From Oxalobacteraceae bacterium (GTDB lineage Bacteria; Pseudomonadota; Gammaproteobacteria; Burkholderiales; Burkholderiaceae_D), in assembly GCA_947446335.1 (NCBI GenBank), contig CANFGA010000150.1, positions 1 to 7,268 on the forward strand: DNA of 7,268 bases, given 5' to 3'. Each line of letters begins with the position of its first letter. Within the stretch, counting starts at the first letter, position 1. The notes beneath the pieces are model-generated. The model was not told the DNA's origin, made no database searches, and was given only the letters and a program-made list of their open reading frames with translations. This document shows, piece by piece, positions 1 through 6,198 of the stretch. Both the position numbers and the translations under genes were made by a program.

Positions 1-947
1 TGCGTCATTTCAGCAGTGGCGATGAATTGCTGGCCGTGGGCAGCGATGCCAGCGGCGTCCACGCGATGACGCTGGTGCAGCGCAGCGGCAGCGCCGTCTG
101 GGCCAGCTTTCAGCCATCGCAGGCACCGCTCGGATTATGGGTGCAAGATCGCAGCGCAACCATGGAAGCCATGGCTTGCTCGCTGATGTCGTCACTGCCC
201 GGTTTCCCACTGCTATTTGCCCTGCAACAGATCGATCCGGAATTGCGCGCGCGGCCAAACGAGGGACAGCAGATCGGCATGCTCGACCATATCAGCACCG
301 CACGGGTCACGTTATCGGGCTCGTTCGAGCAATACTGGTCCGCGCGCGGCAAGAATCTGCGCCAAAACATCAAGAAGCAGCGCAACAAACTGGACAAGGA
401 ATCGATCCGCACGCGCCTGGAAACCATCGTCGATGCGGCGCTGGTACCGGCAGCCATCATCGATTATGGCCGCCTGGAAAGCGCCGGCTGGAAAGCGGCC
501 AACGGCACGGCAGTCCATCCTGAGAATGCCCAGGGCCGCTTCTATTGTGCCCTGATGGAAACTTTCCTGCGCCGCGGCGCCGGCGTGATCTACCGCTATT
601 GGTATGACGACGCGGTGGTGGCCATGGATTTGTGCATCGAAGGCAATGACAGCCTGATCATCTTGAAGACAACTTACGATGAATCCATTTCCGGCACATC
701 GCCGGCATTGTTGATGCGCTACGATTATTTCCCGGCGCTGTTCCAGGAGCGACGCCTGCAACGGGTCGAATTCTATGGCAAGCTGATGGAGTGGCATACG
801 CGCTGGAGTGCAGAGGTGCGCACCATTTATCACTGCAACATTTACCGCTGGCGGTTCCTGCTGAAGTTGCACCAATGGATACGGCAGCATCGGAACCAGG
901 CGCCGGAAAAAGTACTTGCGGCATTGCCCGATGCGGCCAGTGAATGA
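1..947 (+). CDS. GNAT-family acyltransferase (FemAB/CelD-like), 5'-truncated by window edge
   Basis: The reading frame is open from base 3 to the TGA at 945-947 with no stop before it, so the true start lies left of the window; the TTG at 27 is only an internal codon. About 314 residues are visible. The sequence resembles the Acetyltransf_6 (FemAB/CelD/BcsL) group of GNAT-fold transferases: a basic stretch around visible residues 112-130 (SARGKNLRQNIKKQ), an E-x-x-GWK-x-x-x-GTA motif near 159-171, and a KTTYDE...SPALL stretch near 222-237, which in this group forms part of the acyl-CoA-binding core. Such proteins are commonly found in polysaccharide loci, where they are thought to N- or O-acylate sugars or transfer aminoacyl groups. 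No signal peptide can be judged because the N-terminus is missing. It is convergent with the neighbouring synthetase gene. The family call is fairly firm; the substrate is unknown. Confidence 0.8.
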   Translation, partial: RHFSSGDELLAVGSDASGVHAMTLVQRSGSAVWASFQPSQAPLGLWVQDRSATMEAMACSLMSSLPGFPLLFALQQIDPELRARPNEGQQIGMLDHISTARVTLSGSFEQYWSARGKNLRQNIKKQRNKLDKESIRTRLETIVDAALVPAAIIDYGRLESAGWKAANGTAVHPENAQGRFYCALMETFLRRGAGVIYRYWYDDAVVAMDLCIEGNDSLIILKTTYDESISGTSPALLMRYDYFPALFQERRLQRVEFYGKLMEWHTRWSAEVRTIYHCNIYRWRFLLKLHQWIRQHRNQAPEKVLAALPDAASE

Positions 948-962
948 ATTCAAGCGCGCCGA

Positions 963-2816
963 TCAGCGCTGGCGCTGCTGGAACCATTGCTCCAGCATCA
1001 TCAGCACCCAGACCATGGTGCCGTGATAACCGGGATGTTCGGCCAAGCGCCGCGCCAGCAGATCGTCGATGAAGTCGGCACGCACGATGTGGCGCCCTTT
1101 CAAGTCGTTCAAGCTATCGAAGGCCAGTTCCTTCAAACCCCGGTGTTGCTGCAGCCACATTCCAAAAGGCAGGCCGAAGCCATGCTTTTTCTTGCGCAAT
1201 ATTGCGCGCGGCAAGACATCTTGCAGCGCTTGCTTGAAAAAATAGCGCAGCCGGGTGCCATTGAGTTTTTGATGCGGCGCCAGGCGCGATGAAAATTCAA
1301 CCATGGCATCGTCAAGGAAAGGAAATGCCGCCTCGACTCCCGCCAATTCGCAAGCCTTGACGACCTTGGGCAAGTCATTGTCGGCCAGCGTGAATTTCAA
1401 GTCCAGCGCCAACATCTGGTTGATCTGGCTATGGCCGCGGCACAGGCTGTAGACGCGATTGAGATGCCGCATGGGCAAGCCCGAATCGATGCTGGCCAAG
1501 TAATCGCTTTCCAGCACTTCGCCATGACCATAGCGCTGCAACAGGTTGTACGTTTCCAGGCGATCGGGCAGCGGCACGCTGGCTTGTTCGATATAGCTGC
1601 GCGCCTTGGCCAGCAGTACATGGCTTTGTCCACCCGCTAGCTTGAACAGCAAGGGCTCGATCAACGTCTGGCGCAGCAGCGCAGGCACGCGCTGGTAGCG
1701 AGAAAACACCGCTTGCCTGGCATAGCGCTCGTTGCCGCCAAACAGTTCATCGCCGCCATCGCCGCCGAGCAAGCAAGTGATGCCATCGGCGCGCGCCATC
1801 TGCGCGCAGTGGAAGGCCGGCACTGACGATGCATTGCCGAAGGGCTGGTCGAACACGGCAGCGATCTTCGGGATCGCGGCCACCACATCGTCGGGCGTTA
1901 CGTACAGCTCGTGATGTTCGGTGCCGAAATGACGCGAGGCCAGGCGCGCATACGCCATTTCATCGTAGCCTTGCGCATCGAAACCGATCGAATAGGTGCG
2001 CGCTGCGCGCCCCGATACGCGCCCCAGCATCGCCGCCAGCGTCGAACTGTCGGTGCCGCCGCTTAAAAAAGCACCGACCGACTGGCCGTTGCCATGACAA
2101 GATGCTTGCACCGATGTGCGCAGCGTAGCGAGGAATTGCTCCTTGAGTGCATTAAAAGGCAAGCTCTGGCGTTCATCGAATGCCATGCTCCAGTATTTTC
2201 CGCGTTCCAGACGGCCGCGCTGATAATGCAGATATTCGCCTGGCAACAGCCGTTGCTGCCCCTGATAAATGGTGTCGGGCGCCGGAATGGCATGAAAGTA
2301 CAGATAGTTGTAAATCGCCTGCGGATCTATCTCGCGCCGCGCCGCCGGATGCGCGACCAGGGCATCGGCTGACGATGCGAACACCAATCCCCGTGCGCTG
2401 GACTGGAACGACAAGGCATGGGTGCCGCTGCGATCAATCGCAAGCAAGGCTTCGCCGCGATCCTCATCCAGTATGCACAGCGCAAACGGACCGCGCAGCG
2501 CAGCGCAAGCGCTGGCGCCATCGCGCCGCCATAGCAGTGCCAGTTGCGCTGCGGTGTCAGCCATCGGCGGCGTCAGCGTCGCCCGGCCCCACAGCGCTAC
2601 CAGCAAGCCCTGCTCTCGATGCAGATGCATGCAGCCTGTGGCAGCGGCCACCGCTGCCGCGCTGGTGCTGCCGATCAGACTCTGCACGCTGCTGGCGTCG
2701 AAGCGCGCCAGCGGCGCGGCCATCTTGCCTAGCCAATCGCGTGCATCATCAGCGCAATCGGGACCTAAGCGAGGCCCGCCTGCAGTGTTGGCGATCCAGC
2801 CGCACAAGCCGCTCAT
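963..2816 (-). CDS. Asparagine-synthetase-like ATP-dependent amide synthetase with degenerate glutaminase domain
   Basis: 617 residues. The start at 2816 is chosen because a GGAGG ribosome site (2824-2828) lies 7 bases upstream and the ATG overlaps the decarboxylase stop as ATGA; the open frame extends to 2966 but that part lacks family similarity. The C-terminal synthetase domain is intact: the ATP pyrophosphatase loop SGGTDSS (252-258), GGDGGDELFGG (351-361), the PFLD motif (499-502) and KKHGFGLPFGMWL (543-555). It should adenylate a carboxylate and form an amide. The N-terminal class II glutaminase region is present but degraded: residues 2-6 read SGLCG where active enzymes have Cys at position 2; the HRGPD motif is reduced to ARFD (37-40); NGEIYN is replaced by LWGRAT (75-80). 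Asp87 may correspond to the retained glutamine-binding Asp. I infer loss of glutamine hydrolysis, as in beta-lactam synthetase and lasso-peptide cyclases. It is the last gene of the minus-strand operon. The substrate is unknown. Confidence 0.87.
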   Translation of the reverse strand: MSGLCGWIANTAGGPRLGPDCADDARDWLGKMAAPLARFDASSVQSLIGSTSAAAVAAATGCMHLHREQGLLVALWGRATLTPPMADTAAQLALLWRRDGASACAALRGPFALCILDEDRGEALLAIDRSGTHALSFQSSARGLVFASSADALVAHPAARREIDPQAIYNYLYFHAIPAPDTIYQGQQRLLPGEYLHYQRGRLERGKYWSMAFDERQSLPFNALKEQFLATLRTSVQASCHGNGQSVGAFLSGGTDSSTLAAMLGRVSGRAARTYSIGFDAQGYDEMAYARLASRHFGTEHHELYVTPDDVVAAIPKIAAVFDQPFGNASSVPAFHCAQMARADGITCLLGGDGGDELFGGNERYARQAVFSRYQRVPALLRQTLIEPLLFKLAGGQSHVLLAKARSYIEQASVPLPDRLETYNLLQRYGHGEVLESDYLASIDSGLPMRHLNRVYSLCRGHSQINQMLALDLKFTLADNDLPKVVKACELAGVEAAFPFLDDAMVEFSSRLAPHQKLNGTRLRYFFKQALQDVLPRAILRKKKHGFGLPFGMWLQQHRGLKELAFDSLNDLKGRHIVRADFIDDLLARRLAEHPGYHGTMVWVLMMLEQWFQQRQR

Positions 2817-4054
2817 ACCAGCACCTCCAGCGGCGCCGGATGGCCTAGAAAGGCGGTCGGACTGGCCGTCAAACCATAGGCGCCCGATTGCAGCACAACC
2901 ACCAGATCGCCCACGTCCGCCTTGGCCATCTCCATCTGGTCGGCCAGCAAGTCGAGTGGCGTGCACAGCGGGCCGACCACGGATACCGTTTCGCGTACAT
3001 CACCTTGCACCTTGTTGCCGATAAGCACAGGATAATTCTTGCGTATGACTTGTCCGAAATTGCCGGAAGCGGCCAAGTGATGATGCAAGCCGCCATCGAC
3101 GATCAAAAATACCTGGCCGCGCGATACCTTGCGCTCGATAACGCGGCAAACGTAGATGCCTGCCTCCGCCACCAGATAGCGCCCCAGTTCGATTGCCAGC
3201 TTCGCGCCCGGAGCGGCGCACTGCAATGTGTGCAGCAAGCCATGCATCCGGTCGCCGATCGCGGCCAGGTCGAGCGCGGTTTGGCCTGGGAAATACGGCA
3301 CGCCGAAACCGCCGCCGATGTTGAGCAGGCGCAGCGGGCCGGGCGCATCCCCGGCCAGGCGCAGCGCCAGTTGCAGGCTTTGCGCCTGGGCCAGGCTGAT
3401 CGCATCGGCGCACAGGTTTTGCGACCCGCTGAAAATATGAAAACCGATGAAGTCAAGACCAAGCTGGCCCAGGCGATGCAGCATGGCCGGCACGCGCTGC
3501 TCGTCGACGCCGAACTGGCGCGCCCCACCGCCCATTTTCATCCCTGAATATTTCAGTTCGAAATCAGGATTGACGCGCACGGCCACGCGCGGGGTCAGAC
3601 CGAGTTGTGCACCGATGATGGCGACGCGCTCCATCTCGGCTTCCGACTCCAGGTTGATCAAGACCTCAGCTGCCACCGCGCAACCGAGTTCCGCCAGGCT
3701 TTTTCCGGGTCCGGCGAAACTGATCCGGTGCGGGTGCATCGTGGTATCGAGCGCGCCAGCGAGTTCGCCGCCGGAAGCGACATCGATGCCATCGACCAGG
3801 CCGGCCATCATCTGCACCAGCGCAGCCATCGGATTCGCTTTCATCGCATAGTGCAATTGCACACCATCTGGCAAGGTGGCGCGCAGCAGCGCGACCCGCG
3901 CGCCGATATGGCGCCGCTCATAGGCATAAAATGGCGTGCGCCCGACCCGCTGCGCAAGGCGCGGCAAGGCCAGTGCGCCGATCTGCAGGCAATCATCGTG
4001 GACCGCGAATTGACTGAGTGTGGCATGCGCGGCATGCTCGTTTCGGCTCAGCAT
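2813..4054 (-). CDS. PLP-dependent decarboxylase, exosortase A system-associated (LysA/ornithine decarboxylase fold III)
   Basis: 413 residues starting at ATG 4054; the longer open frame to 4192 lies inside the ligase gene and lacks similarity. A short GGA ribosome site lies 6 bases upstream, and the first 7 bases overlap the end of the ligase gene. The protein has the alanine-racemase-fold decarboxylase pattern: FYAYE (42-46), the PLP Schiff-base lysine in YAMKANP (Lys72), GFHIFSGSQ (204-212), the phosphate-binding NIGGGFG (245-251), ELGRYLVAEAG (289-299), the catalytic-loop Cys364 in GPLCTPLD, and GAYG (391-394). Length fits diaminopimelate decarboxylases (about 420). In LysA the glycine-rich motif reads GLHCHIGSQ; here the second His, which stacks on PLP in the wider family, is Phe208. 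I recognise the overall sequence as the exosortase-associated subfamily (TIGR03099 type), not lysine biosynthesis. It probably decarboxylates an amino acid or a carrier-bound aminoacyl group; the substrate is not known. Confidence 0.9.
   Translation of the reverse strand: MLSRNEHAAHATLSQFAVHDDCLQIGALALPRLAQRVGRTPFYAYERRHIGARVALLRATLPDGVQLHYAMKANPMAALVQMMAGLVDGIDVASGGELAGALDTTMHPHRISFAGPGKSLAELGCAVAAEVLINLESEAEMERVAIIGAQLGLTPRVAVRVNPDFELKYSGMKMGGGARQFGVDEQRVPAMLHRLGQLGLDFIGFHIFSGSQNLCADAISLAQAQSLQLALRLAGDAPGPLRLLNIGGGFGVPYFPGQTALDLAAIGDRMHGLLHTLQCAAPGAKLAIELGRYLVAEAGIYVCRVIERKVSRGQVFLIVDGGLHHHLAASGNFGQVIRKNYPVLIGNKVQGDVRETVSVVGPLCTPLDLLADQMEMAKADVGDLVVVLQSGAYGLTASPTAFLGHPAPLEVLV
2824..2828 (-). 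promoter_or_regulatory. Strong ribosome binding site fixing the amide synthetase start
   Basis: The minus strand reads GGAGG here, 7 bases before the ATG at 2816 and inside the last codons of the decarboxylase gene. It supports the Met-Ser-Gly-Leu-Cys N-terminus over the in-frame TTG at 2807, which would give Met-Cys-Gly but sits 16 bases from this site. Confidence 0.75.
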
Positions 4055-5652
4055 CGCAGATCCGCAAACACGTGCGCCAGATCGGCGGCCAGCAGCGGAC
4101 GGTCGATCTTGCCATTCGGATTGCGCGGCAACGGCTGCGTGCGCACATCGACCCAGGCCGGTTGCATGAAGCCAGGCAAGGCCAGCTTGCATGCGGCCAG
4201 CAGCGCCGCTGTTTCCAGCGTATCACCGTCGGGCGCGGTGGCGACTAGCGCGATCGCTTGTCCGAGCGCCGGATGCGGCACGCCGACAGCGGCGGCCTCG
4301 GCCACCAGGCCGGTGCCATACACGACTTCCTCGATCTCGGTCGGACTGACGCGGTAGCCGGAGGTCTTGATCATGTCGTCAAAACGGCCGACAAAATACA
4401 GATAGCCATCGTCATCGCTGCGCACGGTATCGCCCGACCAGACTGCCAACTCCGTGAGCGTCAAGCCGGGCGCGCGCGCAGGCAAGGGCTTGAAGCGCTC
4501 CGATGTCTTGGCAATGTCATTCCAGTAACCCAAGGCAACCAGAGCCCCACGGTGCACCAGTTCGCCGTGCTCGCCGGGCGCGCATTGCGTGCCGTCGGGG
4601 CGCAATACCAGCACTTCGGCGTTGGGGATCGCTTTGCCGATCGAACCGGGGCGCGCATCCAATTGCGTCGGATCGAGATAGGTCGAGCGAAAGGCTTCGG
4701 TCAAGCCATACATCAGGTAAATACGGGTCTGCGGTAATGCGCGCCGCAGTGCCGTCAGCGTCGAATGCGGCATCGCGCCGCCAGAATTGGTGATATAGCG
4801 CAAGCGGGAAGCGCCGGACCAGTCGCGCTGTGACAATTGCATCCACAGCGGCGGCACGGCAGCCAGTCCGGTGATCCCTTCGTTTGCTACGCAATCGATG
4901 ATATCGCGCGCCAGCAAGTGATTCATCAACACCGCACAGGCGCCGACGGCAAATGCGGTCGTCAACTGGCTCAAGCCGTAATCGAAGCTGAATGGCAACA
5001 CGCACAAGATCCTGTCCTGGGCCTGGTTTTCCAGATAGGATGACACGCTCTGCGCGCCAGTAACCATGTTGCGATGCGAGAGCACGACGCCCTTCGGCTT
5101 GCCGGTGCTGCCGGAGGTGTACAAGATGGCCGCCATGTCGCCATCGATGGCACGGTAGCCGCTTGCGGCAGTGTCTGCAGGAATGGCATTGATGGCGAGA
5201 TTGCAGTCATCCCAGGACACCAGGCGCAGACCCAAGATGGTTGGCAATGCGCTGCCATTGCCGAGCACGATCACCGTTTGCAAATCCGGACATGCCTGCA
5301 ACACACCCTGCAACTGGGTCAAGCGCTCGCTTGAAGTCACCAGTATCCGCACATTGCAATCATTCAAGATATGGCCGACCTGGCCGGGCTTGAGCAAGGG
5401 GTTGATCGGCACGAAGACTGCCCCGGCGGTAGCGGCACCGAACATCGCAGCCACAGTTTCCTCGCGTTTTTCAAGATACACGGCCAGCCTCTCGCCGCGG
5501 GCCAAGCCCAGATGCTTGAAAGCGCTTGCGGCAGCTGAAACCGATCGTGCCAGATCGGCATAACTGCGCGGCAGCCCGTGTTGCGACAAGGCTGGCGCAT
5601 CCGGCGTTCGTTGTGCGGACCGAAAAATGAAATCATGTATCAATTGCGCCAT
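4048..5652 (-). CDS. AMP-forming acyl-CoA/acyl-ACP ligase, exosortase A-associated
   Basis: 534 residues. Start chosen at ATG 5652 (MAQLIHDF), which sits 5 bases after a TAAGGA ribosome site; a nearby ATG at 5658 overlaps that site and is less likely, and the open frame to 5751 has no family similarity. All adenylation-domain core motifs are present: the P-loop TSGSTGKPKG (179-188), YGLTE (315-319), SGDTVRSDDDGYLYF (406-420), the hinge GRFDDMIK (422-429), GYRVSPTEIEE (432-442) and the C-terminal catalytic lysine in NPNGKIDR (Lys515). The reaction would be ATP-dependent activation of a carboxylate to acyl-AMP and transfer to a thiol, either CoA or the phosphopantetheine arm of the carrier protein encoded divergently at 5916. 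No membrane segments are apparent. It is the first gene of the minus-strand operon. The overall sequence matches the exosortase-associated ligase group (TIGR03098 type); the acyl substrate cannot be read from the sequence. Confidence 0.92.
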   Translation of the reverse strand: MAQLIHDFIFRSAQRTPDAPALSQHGLPRSYADLARSVSAAASAFKHLGLARGERLAVYLEKREETVAAMFGAATAGAVFVPINPLLKPGQVGHILNDCNVRILVTSSERLTQLQGVLQACPDLQTVIVLGNGSALPTILGLRLVSWDDCNLAINAIPADTAASGYRAIDGDMAAILYTSGSTGKPKGVVLSHRNMVTGAQSVSSYLENQAQDRILCVLPFSFDYGLSQLTTAFAVGACAVLMNHLLARDIIDCVANEGITGLAAVPPLWMQLSQRDWSGASRLRYITNSGGAMPHSTLTALRRALPQTRIYLMYGLTEAFRSTYLDPTQLDARPGSIGKAIPNAEVLVLRPDGTQCAPGEHGELVHRGALVALGYWNDIAKTSERFKPLPARAPGLTLTELAVWSGDTVRSDDDGYLYFVGRFDDMIKTSGYRVSPTEIEEVVYGTGLVAEAAAVGVPHPALGQAIALVATAPDGDTLETAALLAACKLALPGFMQPAWVDVRTQPLPRNPNGKIDRPLLAADLAHVFADLRC

Positions 5653-5657
5653 TGTCA

Positions 5658-5663
5658 TCCTTA
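5658..5663 (-). promoter_or_regulatory. Ribosome binding site deciding the ligase start
   Basis: The minus strand reads TAAGGA, followed by TGACA and then the ATG at 5652. Because the ATG at 5658 overlaps the site itself, this spacing favours the 5652 start and a MAQLIHDF N-terminus. Confidence 0.6.
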
Positions 5664-5800
5664 TGGTCGTGGCAGATACGAAAGCGCCGTATTTGACTGC
5701 AGCCTTCGCCTTTTCGATCCCTATGATTGGGAAAAAGACGCCGCATGCCATTGATGTTGGTCAACTAAATATCAGCATCAGCAAAATTGAGCAGGCGCAA

Positions 5801-5828
5801 TTGTCCGGTTCCGGCATTGGTGTTTAAT
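5801..5828 (+). promoter_or_regulatory. Candidate sigma-70-type promoter for the carrier protein/hydrolase operon
   Basis: TTGTCC (5801-5806, four of six bases matching TTGACA) and TTTAAT (5823-5828, five of six matching TATAAT) are separated by 16 bases. The -10 element lies at the edge of the most A/T-rich part of the gap. Transcription would begin near 5835, leaving a leader of about 80 bases before the ATG at 5916. This is a by-eye match only. Confidence 0.35.
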
Positions 5829-5859
5829 AAGAAATATTTAATGAAAAAATTCCAGGCCT

Positions 5860-5881
5860 GCGATGAGTCACCTCGCATCGC
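5860..5881. repeat. Short inverted repeat in the leader of the carrier protein gene
   Basis: GCGATG (5860-5865) and CATCGC (5876-5881) are exact inverted copies around a 10-base loop, directly after an 8-base palindrome CAGGCCTG (5853-5860). It lies downstream of the candidate promoter and about 25 bases before the ribosome site, so it could be a weak RNA hairpin or a protein-binding site. A six-base stem is short enough to arise by chance. Confidence 0.3.
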
Positions 5882-5906
5882 CCTGTTTGCATCGATTTTC
5901 CCAGCC

Positions 5907-5910
5907 GGAG
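5907..5910 (+). promoter_or_regulatory. Ribosome binding site deciding the carrier protein start
   Basis: GGAG followed by TCAAC and then ATG at 5916. It favours the 81-residue product over in-frame upstream ATGs such as 5841, which has only a weak purine stretch ahead of it. Confidence 0.7.
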
Positions 5911-5915
5911 TCAAC

Positions 5916-6161
5916 ATGACGCACCTTGAGCAAGTCAAAGCCATTTTATCCAGCACGCTCGGCCTGGGTGCGCTGCGCCTCGATGAAGATACGGCGCTGC
6001 TGGGCAACTTGCCGGAGCTCGATTCGATGGCAGTGATCAGCCTGATCAATGCCATCGAGCAGCACTTCGGCATCGATGTTGATGACGATGAAATCAGCGC
6101 ACGCCACTTCGCAACACTGGGCAGCCTGGCTTCCTTCGTCGAATTGAAGCTGGCACAATGA
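5916..6161 (+). CDS. Acyl carrier protein, phosphopantetheine-binding
   Basis: 81 residues, the normal size for a stand-alone carrier protein. The start follows a GGAG ribosome site by 5 bases. The predicted phosphopantetheine attachment residue is Ser37 in the ELDSMAV motif, the counterpart of the usual DSL/DSM at the head of helix II. The following helix (AVISLINAIEQHFGI, 39-53) and the acidic IDVDDDEIS stretch are typical of carrier proteins that dock with partner enzymes. It would carry the acyl or aminoacyl group activated by the divergently encoded ligase, since no other carrier is visible nearby. Its stop overlaps the hydrolase 2 start as ATGA. It is unlikely to be the fatty-acid-synthesis AcpP, because the neighbours are not fatty acid genes and the sequence differs around the DSM motif. 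Confidence 0.9.
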   Translation: MTHLEQVKAILSSTLGLGALRLDEDTALLGNLPELDSMAVISLINAIEQHFGIDVDDDEISARHFATLGSLASFVELKLAQ

Positions 6162-6198
6162 AGACCGGCTCTGCACCTTGTGCCTTGCCTTTTTTTTT
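6152..6198 (+). terminator. Terminator-like hairpin plus T9 at the carrier protein/hydrolase 2 junction (possible attenuator)
   Basis: GGCACAA (6152-6158) and TTGTGCC (6178-6184) are perfect inverted copies giving a 7-bp stem with a 19-base loop, followed 5 bases later by nine consecutive T (6190-6198). The structure straddles the carrier protein stop and the hydrolase 2 start codon, whose A is in the stem. The long loop and short stem make it a weak intrinsic terminator at best. A competing pairing of AGCTGG with CCGGCT is also possible. It may be an attenuator, a translation-coupling element, or chance. Confidence 0.3.

Larger units (their letters stand above)
5653..5915. promoter_or_regulatory. 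Divergent intergenic control region between the two operons
   Basis: This 263-base stretch is the only sizeable non-coding gap in the window. It separates the leftward ligase operon from the rightward carrier-protein operon and must hold promoters for both unless transcription enters from outside. It is richer in A/T than the flanking genes, most clearly at 5823-5850. A plausible sigma-70-type promoter for the rightward operon is listed separately. I could not find a convincing -35/-10 pair for the leftward operon: a TTGACC on the minus strand near 5758-5763 has no good -10 at 16-18 bases. No tRNA, riboswitch or known operator is recognisable. Confidence 0.6.

Noticed and set aside
312..953. 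Minus-strand open frame of 213 codons opposite the GNAT gene
   Set aside because: It is a mirror of the plus-strand coding frame, which carries GNAT-family motifs; the antisense product resembles no family I know and has no good ribosome site.
953..977. GC-rich inverted repeats near the convergent gene ends as a bidirectional terminator
   Set aside because: Stems are only 5-6 bp, mutually exclusive, and no T tract follows on either strand.
2817..2966. 50-residue N-terminal extension of the synthetase open frame
   Set aside because: It lies inside the decarboxylase coding region, is Gly/Arg-rich, and a strong ribosome site and ATGA overlap mark 2816 as the start.
2180..3547. Long plus-strand open frames (about 200-222 codons) opposite the synthetase and decarboxylase genes
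   Set aside because: They are antisense to genes with clear motifs, are rich in Arg/Pro/Ala/Ser as expected from the complement of GC-rich codons, and show no recognisable domain.
5709..5763. Sigma-54 or sigma-70 promoter for the leftward operon
   Set aside because: TTGACC and TGGCATG occur on the minus strand, but neither has an acceptable partner element at the required spacing.
5841..5915. Possible 25-residue N-terminal extension of the carrier protein from the ATG at 5841
   Set aside because: The frame is open, but the extension is not typical of carrier proteins, its upstream region has only a weak purine run, and GGAG sits at ideal spacing before 5916.
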